From NCBI GenBank assembly GCA_963422675.2, contig CAXVYS010000024.1:992001-1056000 (forward strand): a stretch of DNA of 64,000 nucleotides, read 5' to 3'. The notes under the pieces were generated by a model. The model saw only the letters and a program-made list of their open reading frames with translations, searched no databases and had not been told where the DNA came from. This stretch comes from UBA4416 sp963422675. Its GTDB lineage: Bacteria > Bacteroidota > Bacteroidia > B-17B0 > Aurantibacillaceae. Positions 17,290 to 26,163 of this stretch are shown piece after piece (within the stretch, counting starts at the first letter, position 1; each line of letters starts with the position of its first letter). The position numbers and the translations under genes were made by a program.

Positions 17290-18023
17290 TTTTAAGCATT
17301 GCGGGATTTGATCCTTGCGGTGGCGCAGGCGTTTTAGCTGATATTAAAACGTTTGAACAACATCAATGTCTGGGAATGGCAGTGAATACAGCCATTACGG
17401 ATCAGGTAGAAGATACTTTTGTTTCGGTGAACTGGATAGATGCCGCTACTATGATTAGCCAAATAGAAACCTTAATGAAGAAGTATTCCATTGATTTTGT
17501 GAAAATAGGAATCATCGAAAACTTAAATACGTTGTGTGAAGTCGTTAAATTTTTAAAGCAAGAAAATAAGAATATCACCATTGTGTGGGATACGGTTTTA
17601 GCTGCGTCCAGTGGGTTTTCTTTTATGGAAACTGTAGATAAAAACAAACTCGCAGATGTATTAAAACATATTTATTTAATTACCCCGAATATCAATGAGG
17701 TAAAAAAATTAAGCGGAATGGATCATGAAATGGAAGCGGCTACTTATTTGGCAAACTACTGTCATGTATTATTAAAAGGCGGCCACAGCACTTCCGAAAA
17801 AGGAACTGATTATTTATTTTACAACAACCAACAACTCAAAATACAGGCTGAGCTTATAAAAGCACTATCTCCAAAACATGGTTCAGGTTGTATTCTGTCT
17901 GCAGCCATTACAAGCCAATTAGCCTTAAAGAATGATGTAGAAACCGCGTGTAAAAAATCAAAACACTACATAGAAGCCATTTTAAACAGTAACTCAAATT
18001 TATTAGCCTATCATGTTGCCTAA
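17268..18023 (+). CDS. thiD: Hydroxymethylpyrimidine/phosphomethylpyrimidine kinase ThiD
   Basis: 251 residues of the ribokinase-like fold. The N-terminus SIAGFDPCGGAGVLADIKTF is the substrate-binding motif of ThiD (usually SDSGGGAG), and the C-terminal anion hole reads PKHGSGCILSAAI. It phosphorylates HMP phosphate to HMP diphosphate, one of the two substrates of ThiE. It overlaps both neighbours (22 nt and 11 nt). Confidence 0.93.
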   Translation: MLYSRPIVLSIAGFDPCGGAGVLADIKTFEQHQCLGMAVNTAITDQVEDTFVSVNWIDAATMISQIETLMKKYSIDFVKIGIIENLNTLCEVVKFLKQENKNITIVWDTVLAASSGFSFMETVDKNKLADVLKHIYLITPNINEVKKLSGMDHEMEAATYLANYCHVLLKGGHSTSEKGTDYLFYNNQQLKIQAELIKALSPKHGSGCILSAAITSQLALKNDVETACKKSKHYIEAILNSNSNLLAYHVA

Positions 18024-18642
18024 ATTACAATATATCTCCCAGGGGGATACAGATTCTTTTTCACATATCACCAATATTAAATTGGTATTAGATGCCGGTG
18101 TAAAATTGGTTCAATTACGGGTGAAAAATATTTCGGAAGATCACTATGCTGAACTTGGTAATCAAGCGAAAGAATTATGTAGCAAGTTTAATGCTCAACT
18201 TATTATTAATGATAATCCCGTGGTAGCAAAATTGTGTAATGCTGATGCCATTCATTTGGGTTTAGATGACATGAGTATTTTGGAAGCGAAAAAAATCACT
18301 CCCACTAAAATTATCGGAGGTACAGCCAATACTTTTGAACACATTAAACAACGTTGTGCCGAAGAGGTTGATTACATTGGTCTTGGCCCTTATCATTATA
18401 CAAATACCAAACAAAATTTGAGCCCCATTTTAGGAATTGATGGCTATGCTGAAATGATTCATAAAATGAAAGGCGAAAATTTGAATACCCCAATTTATGC
18501 GATCGGAGGGATTGAATTGAAAGACATGGAAGCAATTGTAAATACCGGAGTTTATGGCATTGCCGTTTCAGGGCTCTTAACACGATCTGCCGACAAAGAA
18601 AATTTAGTAAAAGAAATACATAATATTTTATATCATGCTTAA
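18013..18642 (+). CDS. thiE: Thiamine phosphate synthase ThiE
   Basis: 209 residues with the full ThiE signature: QLRVKN, LIINDNP, DAIHLGLDD, GGTANT, GLGPYHYTNTK and YAIGGIEL. It joins HMP diphosphate to the thiazole phosphate to form thiamine phosphate. The phosphate-binding loop is intact, unlike the paralogue earlier in the operon. It overlaps thiG by 8 nt. Confidence 0.95.
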   Translation: MLPKLQYISQGDTDSFSHITNIKLVLDAGVKLVQLRVKNISEDHYAELGNQAKELCSKFNAQLIINDNPVVAKLCNADAIHLGLDDMSILEAKKITPTKIIGGTANTFEHIKQRCAEEVDYIGLGPYHYTNTKQNLSPILGIDGYAEMIHKMKGENLNTPIYAIGGIELKDMEAIVNTGVYGIAVSGLLTRSADKENLVKEIHNILYHA

Positions 18643-19399
18643 AATAGCCGATAAAGAATTTACGTCCCGCTTATTTTTGGGAAGCGGTAAATATGGTTCC
18701 GGTGAGGAAATGTACCAATCTATTTTAGCGTCCGGTGCAGAAATGGTAACTGTGGCATTAAAGCGAATTGATACAGATGCTCCGGCCGATGAGATGTTGG
18801 ACTCCTTAAAAAAAGCCAGCGTTTTATTATGGCCGAATACATCCGGTGTAAGAAATGCTAAAGAAGCCGTATTTGCTGCTCAATTAGCGAGAGAAGCTTT
18901 AGAAACGAATTGGATCAAATTAGAAATTCATCCTGATCCCCGTTACTTAATGCCCGATCCTATTGAAACATTAAAAGCTACGGAAGAATTAGCGAAGCTT
19001 GGATTTATTGTATTGCCCTATATCCATGCAGATCCTGTATTATGTAAACGTTTAGAGGATGCAGGAACGGCGGCTGTAATGCCTTTAGGTTCACCTATTG
19101 GAAGTAATAAAGGGTTAAAGACAGAAGATTTTTTAGAAATAATTATTGAGCAAAGCAAAGTACCTGTTATTGTGGACGCTGGAATTGGTGCCCCTTCGCA
19201 CGCGGCCAGGGCGATGGAAATGGGGGCAGACGCTGTTTTGGTAAACACAGCCATTGCATCGTCCCATAACTCTGTTCAAATGGCAACTGCTTTTAAAAAT
19301 GCAGTCATGGCAGGGCGAATGGCTTATGAAGCAGGGCTTTCAAAAGTAAACAGCAGGGCATCGGCGACGAGCCCTTTAACCGGATTTTTAAATGATTAA
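18635..19399 (+). CDS. thiG: Thiazole synthase ThiG
   Basis: 254 residues, normal length. The protein starts with LFLGSGKYGS, and the Schiff-base lysine is expected in WIKLEIHPDP. VIVDAGIGAPSHAA and ADAVLVNTAIA complete the barrel. ThiG builds the thiazole from deoxyxylulose phosphate, dehydroglycine from ThiH and sulfur from ThiS. A 150-bp spacer with a repeat element separates it from thiH. Confidence 0.96.
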   Translation: MLKIADKEFTSRLFLGSGKYGSGEEMYQSILASGAEMVTVALKRIDTDAPADEMLDSLKKASVLLWPNTSGVRNAKEAVFAAQLAREALETNWIKLEIHPDPRYLMPDPIETLKATEELAKLGFIVLPYIHADPVLCKRLEDAGTAAVMPLGSPIGSNKGLKTEDFLEIIIEQSKVPVIVDAGIGAPSHAARAMEMGADAVLVNTAIASSHNSVQMATAFKNAVMAGRMAYEAGLSKVNSRASATSPLTGFLND

Positions 19400-19419
19400 A
19401 GTGTTTCAGGAAATGCAGG

Positions 19420-19534
19420 TTTCTCGCAGATACCCGCAGATGAAAACGCGGAGTTTCGCAGAGATAGAACAGAATGTAACATAAATAAAACTCAGCGAGC
19501 CTCTGCCTAAAACTCGGCGTAACTCAGCGAGAAA
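19420..19534. repeat. Imperfect inverted-repeat element between thiG and thiH
   Basis: Two 44-base arms (19420-19463 and 19491-19534) are imperfect reverse complements, about two thirds identical, each beginning at its outer edge with TTTCTCGC. They are built of short CGCAGA/CGGAG/CAGCGAG units, a repeat type common between genes in Bacteroidota. It lies inside the thi operon and would form a long stem in the mRNA. Confidence 0.7.
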
Positions 19535-19547
19535 AAAAGATAAAAAA

Positions 19548-20660
19548 ATGAATTTCAAACACTTATTTGATACTCATCATTGGGATGATCATAAAGCATC
19601 TATCTACTCCAAAACAGCTATGGATGTTGAGAGGGCTTTGTCATCTAAAAAACGAAGCTTGGAAGATTTTAAAGCGTTGATTTCTCCTCCTGCTGTTCCT
19701 TATATAGAACAAATGGCACAACTGAGTCATGAGCTTACCACTAAGCGATTTGGGAAGACTATACAACTATATGCCCCCATGTATTTAAGTAATGAATGCA
19801 ATAATATTTGTACTTATTGTGGATTTAGTTTAGATAATAAAGTAAAGCGAAAAACATTAACCGATGCGGAAATACTTAAAGAAGTAGAGTACATTAAACA
19901 ACAAGGATTTAATCATATTCTTTTAGTTACCGGAGAAGCCAATCATACTGTTCACGTTCCTTATTTTAAAAATGCGATTGAATTGATCAAATCGAAATTC
20001 GCAAATATTTCTATTGAAGTGCAACCTTTGGAAACAGATGAATATAGAGAATTACATGATGCCGGTGTTTATTCTGTTTTAGTATACCAGGAAACTTATC
20101 ATAAAGAAGTTTATAAACAGTATCATCCTAAAGGGAAAAAATCAAATTTCGATTACAGGCTCGAAACGCCTGATAGACTGGGAGAATCAGGGATTCATAA
20201 AATTGGACTGGGTGTTTTATTAGGCTTGGAAGATTGGCGGGTCGATTCGTTTTTTTGTGCATTGCATCTGGATTATTTACAAAAAACCTATTGGCAAACA
20301 AAATATTCTATTTCTTTTCCGCGAATGCGCCCTGCCGAAGGAATTATTGAGCCCAATGTTATTGTTAGCGATAAAGAAATGGTACAGCTACTCTGTGCTT
20401 ATCGTTTGTTTAATGAAGATGTTGAATTATCGATCTCCACACGCGAATCCGAAAACTTACGGAATCATATTATCCCTTTAGGAGTAACAAGTATGAGCGC
20501 AGGCTCTAAAACAAATCCTGGTGGTTATGCTGTAGAACCCGAATCTTTAGAGCAATTTGAGATCAGTGATGAACGTAGTTCAGAAACGATTGCCAACTTA
20601 ATAAAATCGAAAGGATACGAACCGGTTTGGAAAGATTGGGATAATGCATTAATCACATAA
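19548..20660 (+). CDS. thiH: 2-iminoacetate synthase ThiH
   Basis: 370 residues. A radical-SAM enzyme with the 4Fe-4S motif CNNICTYCGFS; it cleaves tyrosine to p-cresol and dehydroglycine for ThiG. Further blocks include LLVTGEANH, EVQPLETDEY and FPRMRPAEG. Use of ThiH in place of ThiO is typical of anaerobes and many Bacteroidota. Two bases separate it from thiF. Confidence 0.95.
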   Translation: MNFKHLFDTHHWDDHKASIYSKTAMDVERALSSKKRSLEDFKALISPPAVPYIEQMAQLSHELTTKRFGKTIQLYAPMYLSNECNNICTYCGFSLDNKVKRKTLTDAEILKEVEYIKQQGFNHILLVTGEANHTVHVPYFKNAIELIKSKFANISIEVQPLETDEYRELHDAGVYSVLVYQETYHKEVYKQYHPKGKKSNFDYRLETPDRLGESGIHKIGLGVLLGLEDWRVDSFFCALHLDYLQKTYWQTKYSISFPRMRPAEGIIEPNVIVSDKEMVQLLCAYRLFNEDVELSISTRESENLRNHIIPLGVTSMSAGSKTNPGGYAVEPESLEQFEISDERSSETIANLIKSKGYEPVWKDWDNALIT

Positions 20661-20662
20661 GG

Positions 20663-21379
20663 ATGAATACTTTTTCGAAAAACAGTTTAGCTTTATTTGG
20701 CCGTCAAATGATGGTAGATGAAATTGGTTACGAAGGGCAGGAAAAAATAAGTAATGCCAGAGTATTGGTGATTGGTGCCGGAGGACTGGGTTGCCCTATT
20801 CTGCAATATCTGTCGGCTTGTGGAATTGGTACGATTGGTATTGTTGATTTCGACAAAATAGAAATACACAATTTACATCGACAGATTCTGTATGGGATAG
20901 AGGATGTTGGAAAGCAAAAAGCATGGGTTGCGAAAGAAAAATTAAACAACGCGTATCCTCATATTCACATTACCTCCTTTGATGAATTATTGAACGAACA
21001 AAATGCAGAGGCTATTATTTCTCAATTTGATATAGTAGTAGATGGTTCTGATAATTTTCATACACGGTATTTAGTAAATGATAGTTGTGTTACACTAAAT
21101 AAACCATTAGTATATGGCAGCATCTTAAAGTTTGAAGGGCAATTGTCTGTTTTTAATTTTAAGGGGAGTAAACATTTAAGGGATCTTTTTCCTGAACCGC
21201 CCAATACGGAAGATGCCCCTAACTGCAATGAAAATGGAGTATTAGGTGCTTTGCCGGCAACGATAGGTTCTATGATGGCTTTGGAAACACTCAAACTTAT
21301 ACTTGGATTACCTGTGTTAACAAACCAGTTATTAATCGTCAAAACGTTGAATTGGGAAATTTTGAAAATCAGGTTTTAG
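20663..21379 (+). CDS. thiF: ThiF/MoeB/HesA-family ThiS adenylyltransferase
   Basis: 238 residues. The ATP loop reads VIGAGGLGCPILQYL, followed by VDFDKIEIHNLHRQ, both typical of E1-like enzymes. The conserved cysteine lies in APNCNENGVLG. The two CxxC pairs that bind structural zinc in MoeB/ThiF are absent, and the protein ends soon after the last conserved helix. It should activate the ThiS C-terminus. Last gene of the operon; a strong hairpin follows. Confidence 0.93.
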   Translation: MNTFSKNSLALFGRQMMVDEIGYEGQEKISNARVLVIGAGGLGCPILQYLSACGIGTIGIVDFDKIEIHNLHRQILYGIEDVGKQKAWVAKEKLNNAYPHIHITSFDELLNEQNAEAIISQFDIVVDGSDNFHTRYLVNDSCVTLNKPLVYGSILKFEGQLSVFNFKGSKHLRDLFPEPPNTEDAPNCNENGVLGALPATIGSMMALETLKLILGLPVLTNQLLIVKTLNWEILKIRF

Positions 21380-21394
21380 GTTTACCGGACAATA

Positions 21395-21425
21395 AAAAAG
21401 ACTTACCGGTATAGTAAGTCTTTTT
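21395..21425. terminator. Bidirectional terminator between thiF and the collagen-like gene
   Basis: Arms AAAAAGACTTAC (21395-21406) and GTAAGTCTTTTT (21414-21425) pair perfectly with a 7-base loop. With A and T runs at the two ends it can stop both the thi operon and the convergent minus-strand gene. Confidence 0.92.
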
Positions 21426-21493
21426 ACTCTAAAATTAAGTTGTGTTAATGTGTTTGTATCAATAACGATCTCAGAAATGTAAGGTCAATGTTA

Positions 21494-23125
21494 TTAATTA
21501 CCAAGTTTTACTAAGGAATAAGTACCGTTTACTGCTGCAGTATTAGCTGTTGTCCAATTAACAAGATTACCTTTAACTGTTAAGCTGGTTGTAGTAGTTA
21601 AATCTAAAACCATAGAAAGTGTCCCATACATATTTTCATCATTATAAAATGAACCTGCTGTTTTTAATGTAGCACCTTGAAATAATTTCAGCGACATGGC
21701 CATACTGGATGAATAAGCTACATTACAAAAAACAGTCACTAAATATTTTCCTGTGCTGGGTACAGTTATAGTAGCAATAGTTGCTTCTGTTTTAGTAAGA
21801 GTACCACTATAGGCTGTTTCTGCATTTGATACAGTTACGCTATAACCGGCAGCCCCTGTGGCTCCTGTGGCACCCGTTGCTCCCGTCGCACCTGCTGTTC
21901 CTGTCGCACCTGTTAATCCAATAGGTCCTTGAGGCCCTGTAGCTCCGGTAGCACCTGCTGCTCCAGTAGTTCCGGTTGCTCCTGTTAATCCGGTAGGTCC
22001 TTGAGGACCGGTTGCGCCCGTTGCTCCTGTTACACCTGCTGCTCCAGTAGTTCCGGTTGCTCCTGTTAATCCGGTAGGTCCTTGAGGACCGGTTGCGCCC
22101 GTTGCTCCTGTTACACCTGCTGTTCCTGTAGCGCCGGTTGCTCCTGTTAAGCCAATAGGTCCTTGAGGTCCTGTAGCACCCGTCGCACCTGCTGTTCCTG
22201 TAGCACCTGTAGCTCCTGTTAAGCCAATAGGTCCTTGAGGCCCTGTAGCACCCGTTGCACCTGCTGCTCCAGTAGTTCCTGTTGCACCTGTTAAGCCAAT
22301 AGGTCCTTGAGGCCCTGTAGCACCCGTCGCACCCGATGCTCCAGTAGTTCCTGTTGCACCTGTTAAGCCAATAGGTCCTTGAGGTCCTGTAGCACCCGTC
22401 GCACCTGCTGTTCCTGTAGCACCTGTAGCTCCTGTTAAGCCAATAGGTCCTTGAGGCCCTGTAGCACCCGTTGCACCTGCTGCTCCAGTAGTTCCTGTTG
22501 CACCTGTTAAGCCAATAGGTCCTTGAGGCCCTGTAGCACCCGCTGCTCCAGTAGTTCCTGTTGCACCTGTTAAGCCAATAGGTCCTTGAGGTCCTGTAGC
22601 GCCCGTTGCTCCTGCTACTCCTGTAGCCCCGGTTGTTCCTGTTAATCCAATAGGCCCTTGAGGACCAGTAGCACCAGTTGCTCCTGTCAATCCAATAGGA
22701 CCCTGAGGGCCTGTGGCTCCCGGATTTCCACTTGCAGAAAACAATGCATAAGGTACACTCATTAATTCTGTTGTTCCCATAATAGAGTAAGTTGTTCCTC
22801 CCAATGGATCTGTTTCAGTTTTTATGAAATAAGGTCCGCTGGCCCAGTTAATGGCAGAAAATGTCCCTGTCAAAACTGTTCCTGTGCCAATTTGTAAACT
22901 CACTAAACCGTTAGCGTTGGTTGTGGGAGTTTGTGTTTCAACATATACGGGAGTACCCGATGACGAGCCTTGTAAGATACTTGTTTTTATCCCTACTGTG
23001 GTTGAAGTAATAAGAGTGTTGCTACTATTACGTATAACTGCCTGGTAGCTCATTTTTTGTGGAGCCTGGCCAAACAGATTTGCTGTCAATAAAACCGCTG
23101 CTATAATTGTAAATATTCTTTTCAT
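21494..23125 (-). CDS. Secreted collagen-like (Gly-X-Y) repeat protein
   Basis: 543 residues: signal peptide (LLTANLFGQ), an N-terminal domain of about 110 residues of a type common in Bacteroidota surface proteins (MSYQAVIRN, SVPYALFSAS), about 290 residues of perfect Gly-X-Y triplets rich in GAT, GPQ and GLT, then a C-terminal domain of about 115 residues resembling a C1q/TNF-like trimerisation head. Such proteins form triple-helical fibres at the cell surface. The preceding gene, 5 bp upstream, encodes a T9SS-sorted protein; the two are probably co-expressed. This protein has no visible sorting domain. Confidence 0.87.
   Translation of the reverse strand: MKRIFTIIAAVLLTANLFGQAPQKMSYQAVIRNSSNTLITSTTVGIKTSILQGSSSGTPVYVETQTPTTNANGLVSLQIGTGTVLTGTFSAINWASGPYFIKTETDPLGGTTYSIMGTTELMSVPYALFSASGNPGATGPQGPIGLTGATGATGPQGPIGLTGTTGATGVAGATGATGPQGPIGLTGATGTTGAAGATGPQGPIGLTGATGTTGAAGATGATGPQGPIGLTGATGATGTAGATGATGPQGPIGLTGATGTTGASGATGATGPQGPIGLTGATGTTGAAGATGATGPQGPIGLTGATGATGTAGATGATGPQGPIGLTGATGATGTAGVTGATGATGPQGPTGLTGATGTTGAAGVTGATGATGPQGPTGLTGATGTTGAAGATGATGPQGPIGLTGATGTAGATGATGATGATGAAGYSVTVSNAETAYSGTLTKTEATIATITVPSTGKYLVTVFCNVAYSSSMAMSLKLFQGATLKTAGSFYNDENMYGTLSMVLDLTTTTSLTVKGNLVNWTTANTAAVNGTYSLVKLGN
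21850..22729 (-). repeat. 72-bp tandem repeats encoding Gly-X-Y collagen region
   Basis: Twelve GPQGP cores recur, mostly every 24 residues (72 bp), with unit pattern GAT GAT GPQ GPI GLT GAT GTT GAA and small variations. Some units lack a triplet. The DNA is highly similar between units, so copy number can change by recombination and assemblies may collapse it. Confidence 0.93.
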
Positions 23126-23130
23126 ATGTT

Positions 23131-23619
23131 TTAGTTTTTAATGATGATAAATGTTTTTACTTCTTTATTATTTTGTTTTACCTGTAAAAAATAGGTTGCA
23201 GAAACCAAATGATTCATTGCAATAGATGTTTCATCACCTTCTATTTTTTTTACTTCTACTAATTTCCCATTAATATCAGTAATTTGATATGACAAATTTT
23301 CATTATTGAAATTTGAAATACGTAATGTCAAATAATCTGATGTAGGATTTGGATATGCTTTTAAATCCAGGTTTATGCCGGTAGCACCTGCTATACTTGT
23401 TACAACCGAAATTTCGTAGGGTTGTTGAACACCTTGCGCTACAGAGCCATTAGTGCTCGTATAGGTAGAATAAACGATTTGCCCCACGGAGTAGGCTACA
23501 GAGCCTCCGCTACCCGAAGCATCTCCACCTGAGGCGGTAGTTGCTTCTTGCGCATTAACGGTTGTTAAACTTAAGCTTAACAAAAGTGTAGCGCAAAGTG
23601 TTATGTTGTGATGTTTCAT
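23131..23619 (-). CDS. Secreted protein with T9SS type A sorting domain
   Basis: 162 residues: signal peptide, a Ser/Gly-rich segment (ASGGDASGSGGSVAYSVGQ, a pattern often seen in Bacteroidota surface proteins ahead of the sorting domain), and a C-terminal type A sorting domain starting KAYPNPTSDYL and ending FIIIKN. The mature part outside the sorting domain is only about 60 residues. It sits 5 bp before the collagen-like gene and may anchor or partner it (inference). Confidence 0.85.
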   Translation of the reverse strand: MKHHNITLCATLLLSLSLTTVNAQEATTASGGDASGSGGSVAYSVGQIVYSTYTSTNGSVAQGVQQPYEISVVTSIAGATGINLDLKAYPNPTSDYLTLRISNFNNENLSYQITDINGKLVEVKKIEGDETSIAMNHLVSATYFLQVKQNNKEVKTFIIIKN

Positions 23620-23701
23620 TTTAATTTTTGAGCTTTAAAAATACAATTTATTTTAAATCACAGAAGTAAATTAATTCCTATGAATAGACTATTTTTTTGG
23701 T

Positions 23702-24121
23702 TTAAATACTTTCGAAAAATGCACTGTATAGTTTATACCACTTGATATTGAGTTTTCCTTTTTTATATTGATGATCGTTAAAGTCGGGAAGTGCCTCCGA
23801 ATTCATTTCCATGGAGTTGATTAATTTCATTTCGTTTACACACTCTTTATATTCATTCATGTCTTCAAAAATGTTTATGGTTTCTATCGCTTTCAATGTA
23901 ATAAAAAACAGTTCTTTATCTAATAGAGGGGAGAACCTTACATGTATCAATCGTTTACTTCTTAAAAAATAGATCAGTTCCTGAAACTCACTGCTCGAAA
24001 GAGTTATTTTGGAGCTATTCATTAATAACCAGAAGTCATATTTTATTAAGTCCTCATTTTTTTTAGTGTGCTCCGAATGAAGAATTTTGAGAGTACGATA
24101 AGCTTCAGAATAGTTTTTCAA
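23702..24121 (-). CDS. Small protein of unknown function, TTG start
   Basis: 139 residues, Lys/Glu/Leu-rich and probably all helical (SEAYRTLKILHSEH near the start recalls a TPR helix). No signal, membrane helix or catalytic motif. No ATG is available near the N-terminus: TTG at 24121 is the first usable codon, with an in-frame TGA eight codons upstream. A -7 element TAAATTTG at 24150-24157 gives a leader of about 23 nt and supports this start. It is divergent from the sensor kinase gene. Confidence 0.5.
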   Translation of the reverse strand: MKNYSEAYRTLKILHSEHTKKNEDLIKYDFWLLMNSSKITLSSSEFQELIYFLRSKRLIHVRFSPLLDKELFFITLKAIETINIFEDMNEYKECVNEMKLINSMEMNSEALPDFNDHQYKKGKLNIKWYKLYSAFFESI

Positions 24122-24149
24122 AGTGAACCAAAATTTGATTCAATGATAG

Positions 24150-24157
24150 CAAATTTA
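24150..24157 (-). promoter_or_regulatory. -7 element (TAAATTTG) for the minus-strand gene
   Basis: Perfect TAnnTTTG match on the minus strand. The ACGT motif at 24171-24187 falls in the -25 to -45 zone of this promoter. Confidence 0.5.
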
Positions 24158-24170
24158 TAAGAAGTTACAT

Positions 24171-24187
24171 ATACGTAGTTTTACGTG
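24171..24187. promoter_or_regulatory. ACGT-repeat motif before the LytS/LytTR operon
   Basis: ATACGTAGTTTTACGTG has two ACGT cores exactly 10 bp apart and matches the motif at 13609-13649. It lies 53 bp before the kinase start and overlaps the -33 zone of the divergent gene. Direct repeats one helical turn apart would suit a LytTR-type protein (inference). Confidence 0.45.
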
Positions 24188-24239
24188 TTTATTGCAAATG
24201 GAAAGAAGTGTGATTTTATATATACTATCTTTACAAAAT

Positions 24240-26162
24240 ATGAAGTGTAGGCCAATTCTTTATTTGTTCTTAATGTTTAGTGTTATCTCTGGTTTTTCGC
24301 AAAAGAATAAAACGCTAAATCCTGATGTTGAAAAAGTAAATACATTATTGATAAACCACAGGTATCTTTTAGCGATCAATCTGATTAATAAAAACATTGA
24401 GACTACCGAAAAAGAAAAAAAACCGGAGCAACATTCATGGTTTCTATGTGAAAAGGGAACGGCTTATTTGGATACGCTTAATGCAGATTCTGCTAAAGTT
24501 TATTTCGAAAAGGCTCTGAAAGAGGCATTGACCGTGAATTGTAAAAAAAACATTAGTTACAGTTTATTTGGGATTGGTAAATTTTATTATAGAAACAGTA
24601 GCTACAAAGAGGCGATTAAGTATTTTCAACTGCTAAATCATTATTCGTTAAATGAAAAAGATACCTATTACCAGTTTCGGTCTAATTACTATTTGGGGGC
24701 GTCGTACTATTTTTTAAAATCTTACAATCTTTCTATTATCTATAATAAAAAAGCGGCCGGTTTAGCCCTTGTTGCTAAAGATACATCTGCTTATATTAAT
24801 TCTATACTTGCCATTGGGAATCAATTTGAAATGTTACATGAAGTAGATTCTACGAACTATTACCATTCAATGGCAAATACCATATACTATAAATGGTCAA
24901 ATAAAGATCTGAGTGCAGGGTCTTCCATTAATAATTCACTTTTAAAAACACAAATATTAAAAAGGGATTTCCGTAAAGGGATTTACTACGGCAAACTGGC
25001 CATTAACAATGCCTTAGAAGATAATAATTTTACTAACCTGAATGTGTATTATGATAACATCGCCATTTGTTACACTGAACTCAAAATGTATGATTCCGCT
25101 TTTTTTTATTACGACAAAGCTCTGGAAATAGAATTAAATTACAATTATGTGGACGAATATAAAGAGGATCTTAAAGAACTTATTTATATAAGTAAGATTA
25201 CCCATAATACAAAAAAAGCTTTTTTTTATGTGGATAAATACGTTAATGCTGATTCGCTTTACCAGAGGCCAAATAGCGAAATAATCGACAGTTTAAGACA
25301 TAATTTTGAGCTGGAGAAAAACAGAATCACGCTGAAGGCAGAGGAAGAAAAGTTACAGGAAGTATACAAGAAAAAACAAATTATTTATTTATCAGTCGGA
25401 GCTATTTTATTACTAGCCATTACTATTGTGTCCTATTTATTCTATTTACGCAAACAATTTAGCAGAGAAAAGGAAAAACAAAATTTACTGTTGAAAGTGA
25501 AAGATTCCGAAATTCAGGCATTACAATCGCAGATGAATCCTCATTTCATCTTTAACTCTTTAAATTCTGTGTTAGAATTTATCAGTAATGCTGATACAGC
25601 TTCTGCTGTTAAATATTTAACGAAGTTTTCGCGGTTAATACGTTTAGTACTGGAATTCTCGCGACGTAAAAACATTCTTTTATTCGATGAAATAGAATTG
25701 TTGACGCTATACATTGAGTTAGAAAATATTAAATCTGAAACCGGGTTTAACTATACATTTTCGATTGACGAAAATTTAGATTTAAAAAATGACGAAATAC
25801 CTTCCATGTTGATACAACCATTTGTAGAAAATAGCATCATACATGGGATTCAAAATAAAATGAGAATTGCGGAGCAGAAAAAATCCGTTTATAAAGGAGA
25901 GTTAACGATTTCTTTTATAAAACAAGGTAGTTTTTTAAAATGCATTATCGCAGATAATGGTGTTGGCCGTGAAAAAGCTCTGGAGATAAAGAACAACAAA
26001 TTGTTGAATCATTTATCACTGGGAATGCGTATTACAGAAGACAGGTTGAATTTATTTAGTAAAGCACATTGTAAAATAGAGTATTTTGATTTAAAAGATG
26101 AAAATAATAACCCTATAGGCACTAAAGCTGAAATTTTGATACCTTTAATTGAAATTTTTTAA
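24240..26162 (+). CDS. LytS-type sensor histidine kinase with TPR sensor region
   Basis: 640 residues from the ATG at 24240, chosen because a signal peptide (MKCRPILYLFLMFSV then SGFSQ) starts there. TPR-like repeats fill about 25-340, a coiled coil follows, and one membrane helix sits at about 380-402. The kinase part has the His box QMNPHFIFNSLNS, the N box LIQPFVENSIIHGI and the G box DNGVGREKA, all of the His_kinase/LytS class. It should sense a periplasmic or metabolic cue through the TPRs and phosphorylate the LytTR regulator that starts 1 bp later. Confidence 0.92.
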   Translation: MKCRPILYLFLMFSVISGFSQKNKTLNPDVEKVNTLLINHRYLLAINLINKNIETTEKEKKPEQHSWFLCEKGTAYLDTLNADSAKVYFEKALKEALTVNCKKNISYSLFGIGKFYYRNSSYKEAIKYFQLLNHYSLNEKDTYYQFRSNYYLGASYYFLKSYNLSIIYNKKAAGLALVAKDTSAYINSILAIGNQFEMLHEVDSTNYYHSMANTIYYKWSNKDLSAGSSINNSLLKTQILKRDFRKGIYYGKLAINNALEDNNFTNLNVYYDNIAICYTELKMYDSAFFYYDKALEIELNYNYVDEYKEDLKELIYISKITHNTKKAFFYVDKYVNADSLYQRPNSEIIDSLRHNFELEKNRITLKAEEEKLQEVYKKKQIIYLSVGAILLLAITIVSYLFYLRKQFSREKEKQNLLLKVKDSEIQALQSQMNPHFIFNSLNSVLEFISNADTASAVKYLTKFSRLIRLVLEFSRRKNILLFDEIELLTLYIELENIKSETGFNYTFSIDENLDLKNDEIPSMLIQPFVENSIIHGIQNKMRIAEQKKSVYKGELTISFIKQGSFLKCIIADNGVGREKALEIKNNKLLNHLSLGMRITEDRLNLFSKAHCKIEYFDLKDENNNPIGTKAEILIPLIEIF

Positions 26163-26163
26163 G

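Noticed and set aside
21850..22729. Regular repeats that might suggest a CRISPR array
   Set aside because: The repeats are in frame, have no spacers and encode Gly-X-Y triplets; this is a collagen-like gene.
24192..24239. Upstream TTG/ATG starts for the sensor kinase
   Set aside because: The ATG at 24240 begins a good signal peptide; the extra 14-16 residues would spoil it.
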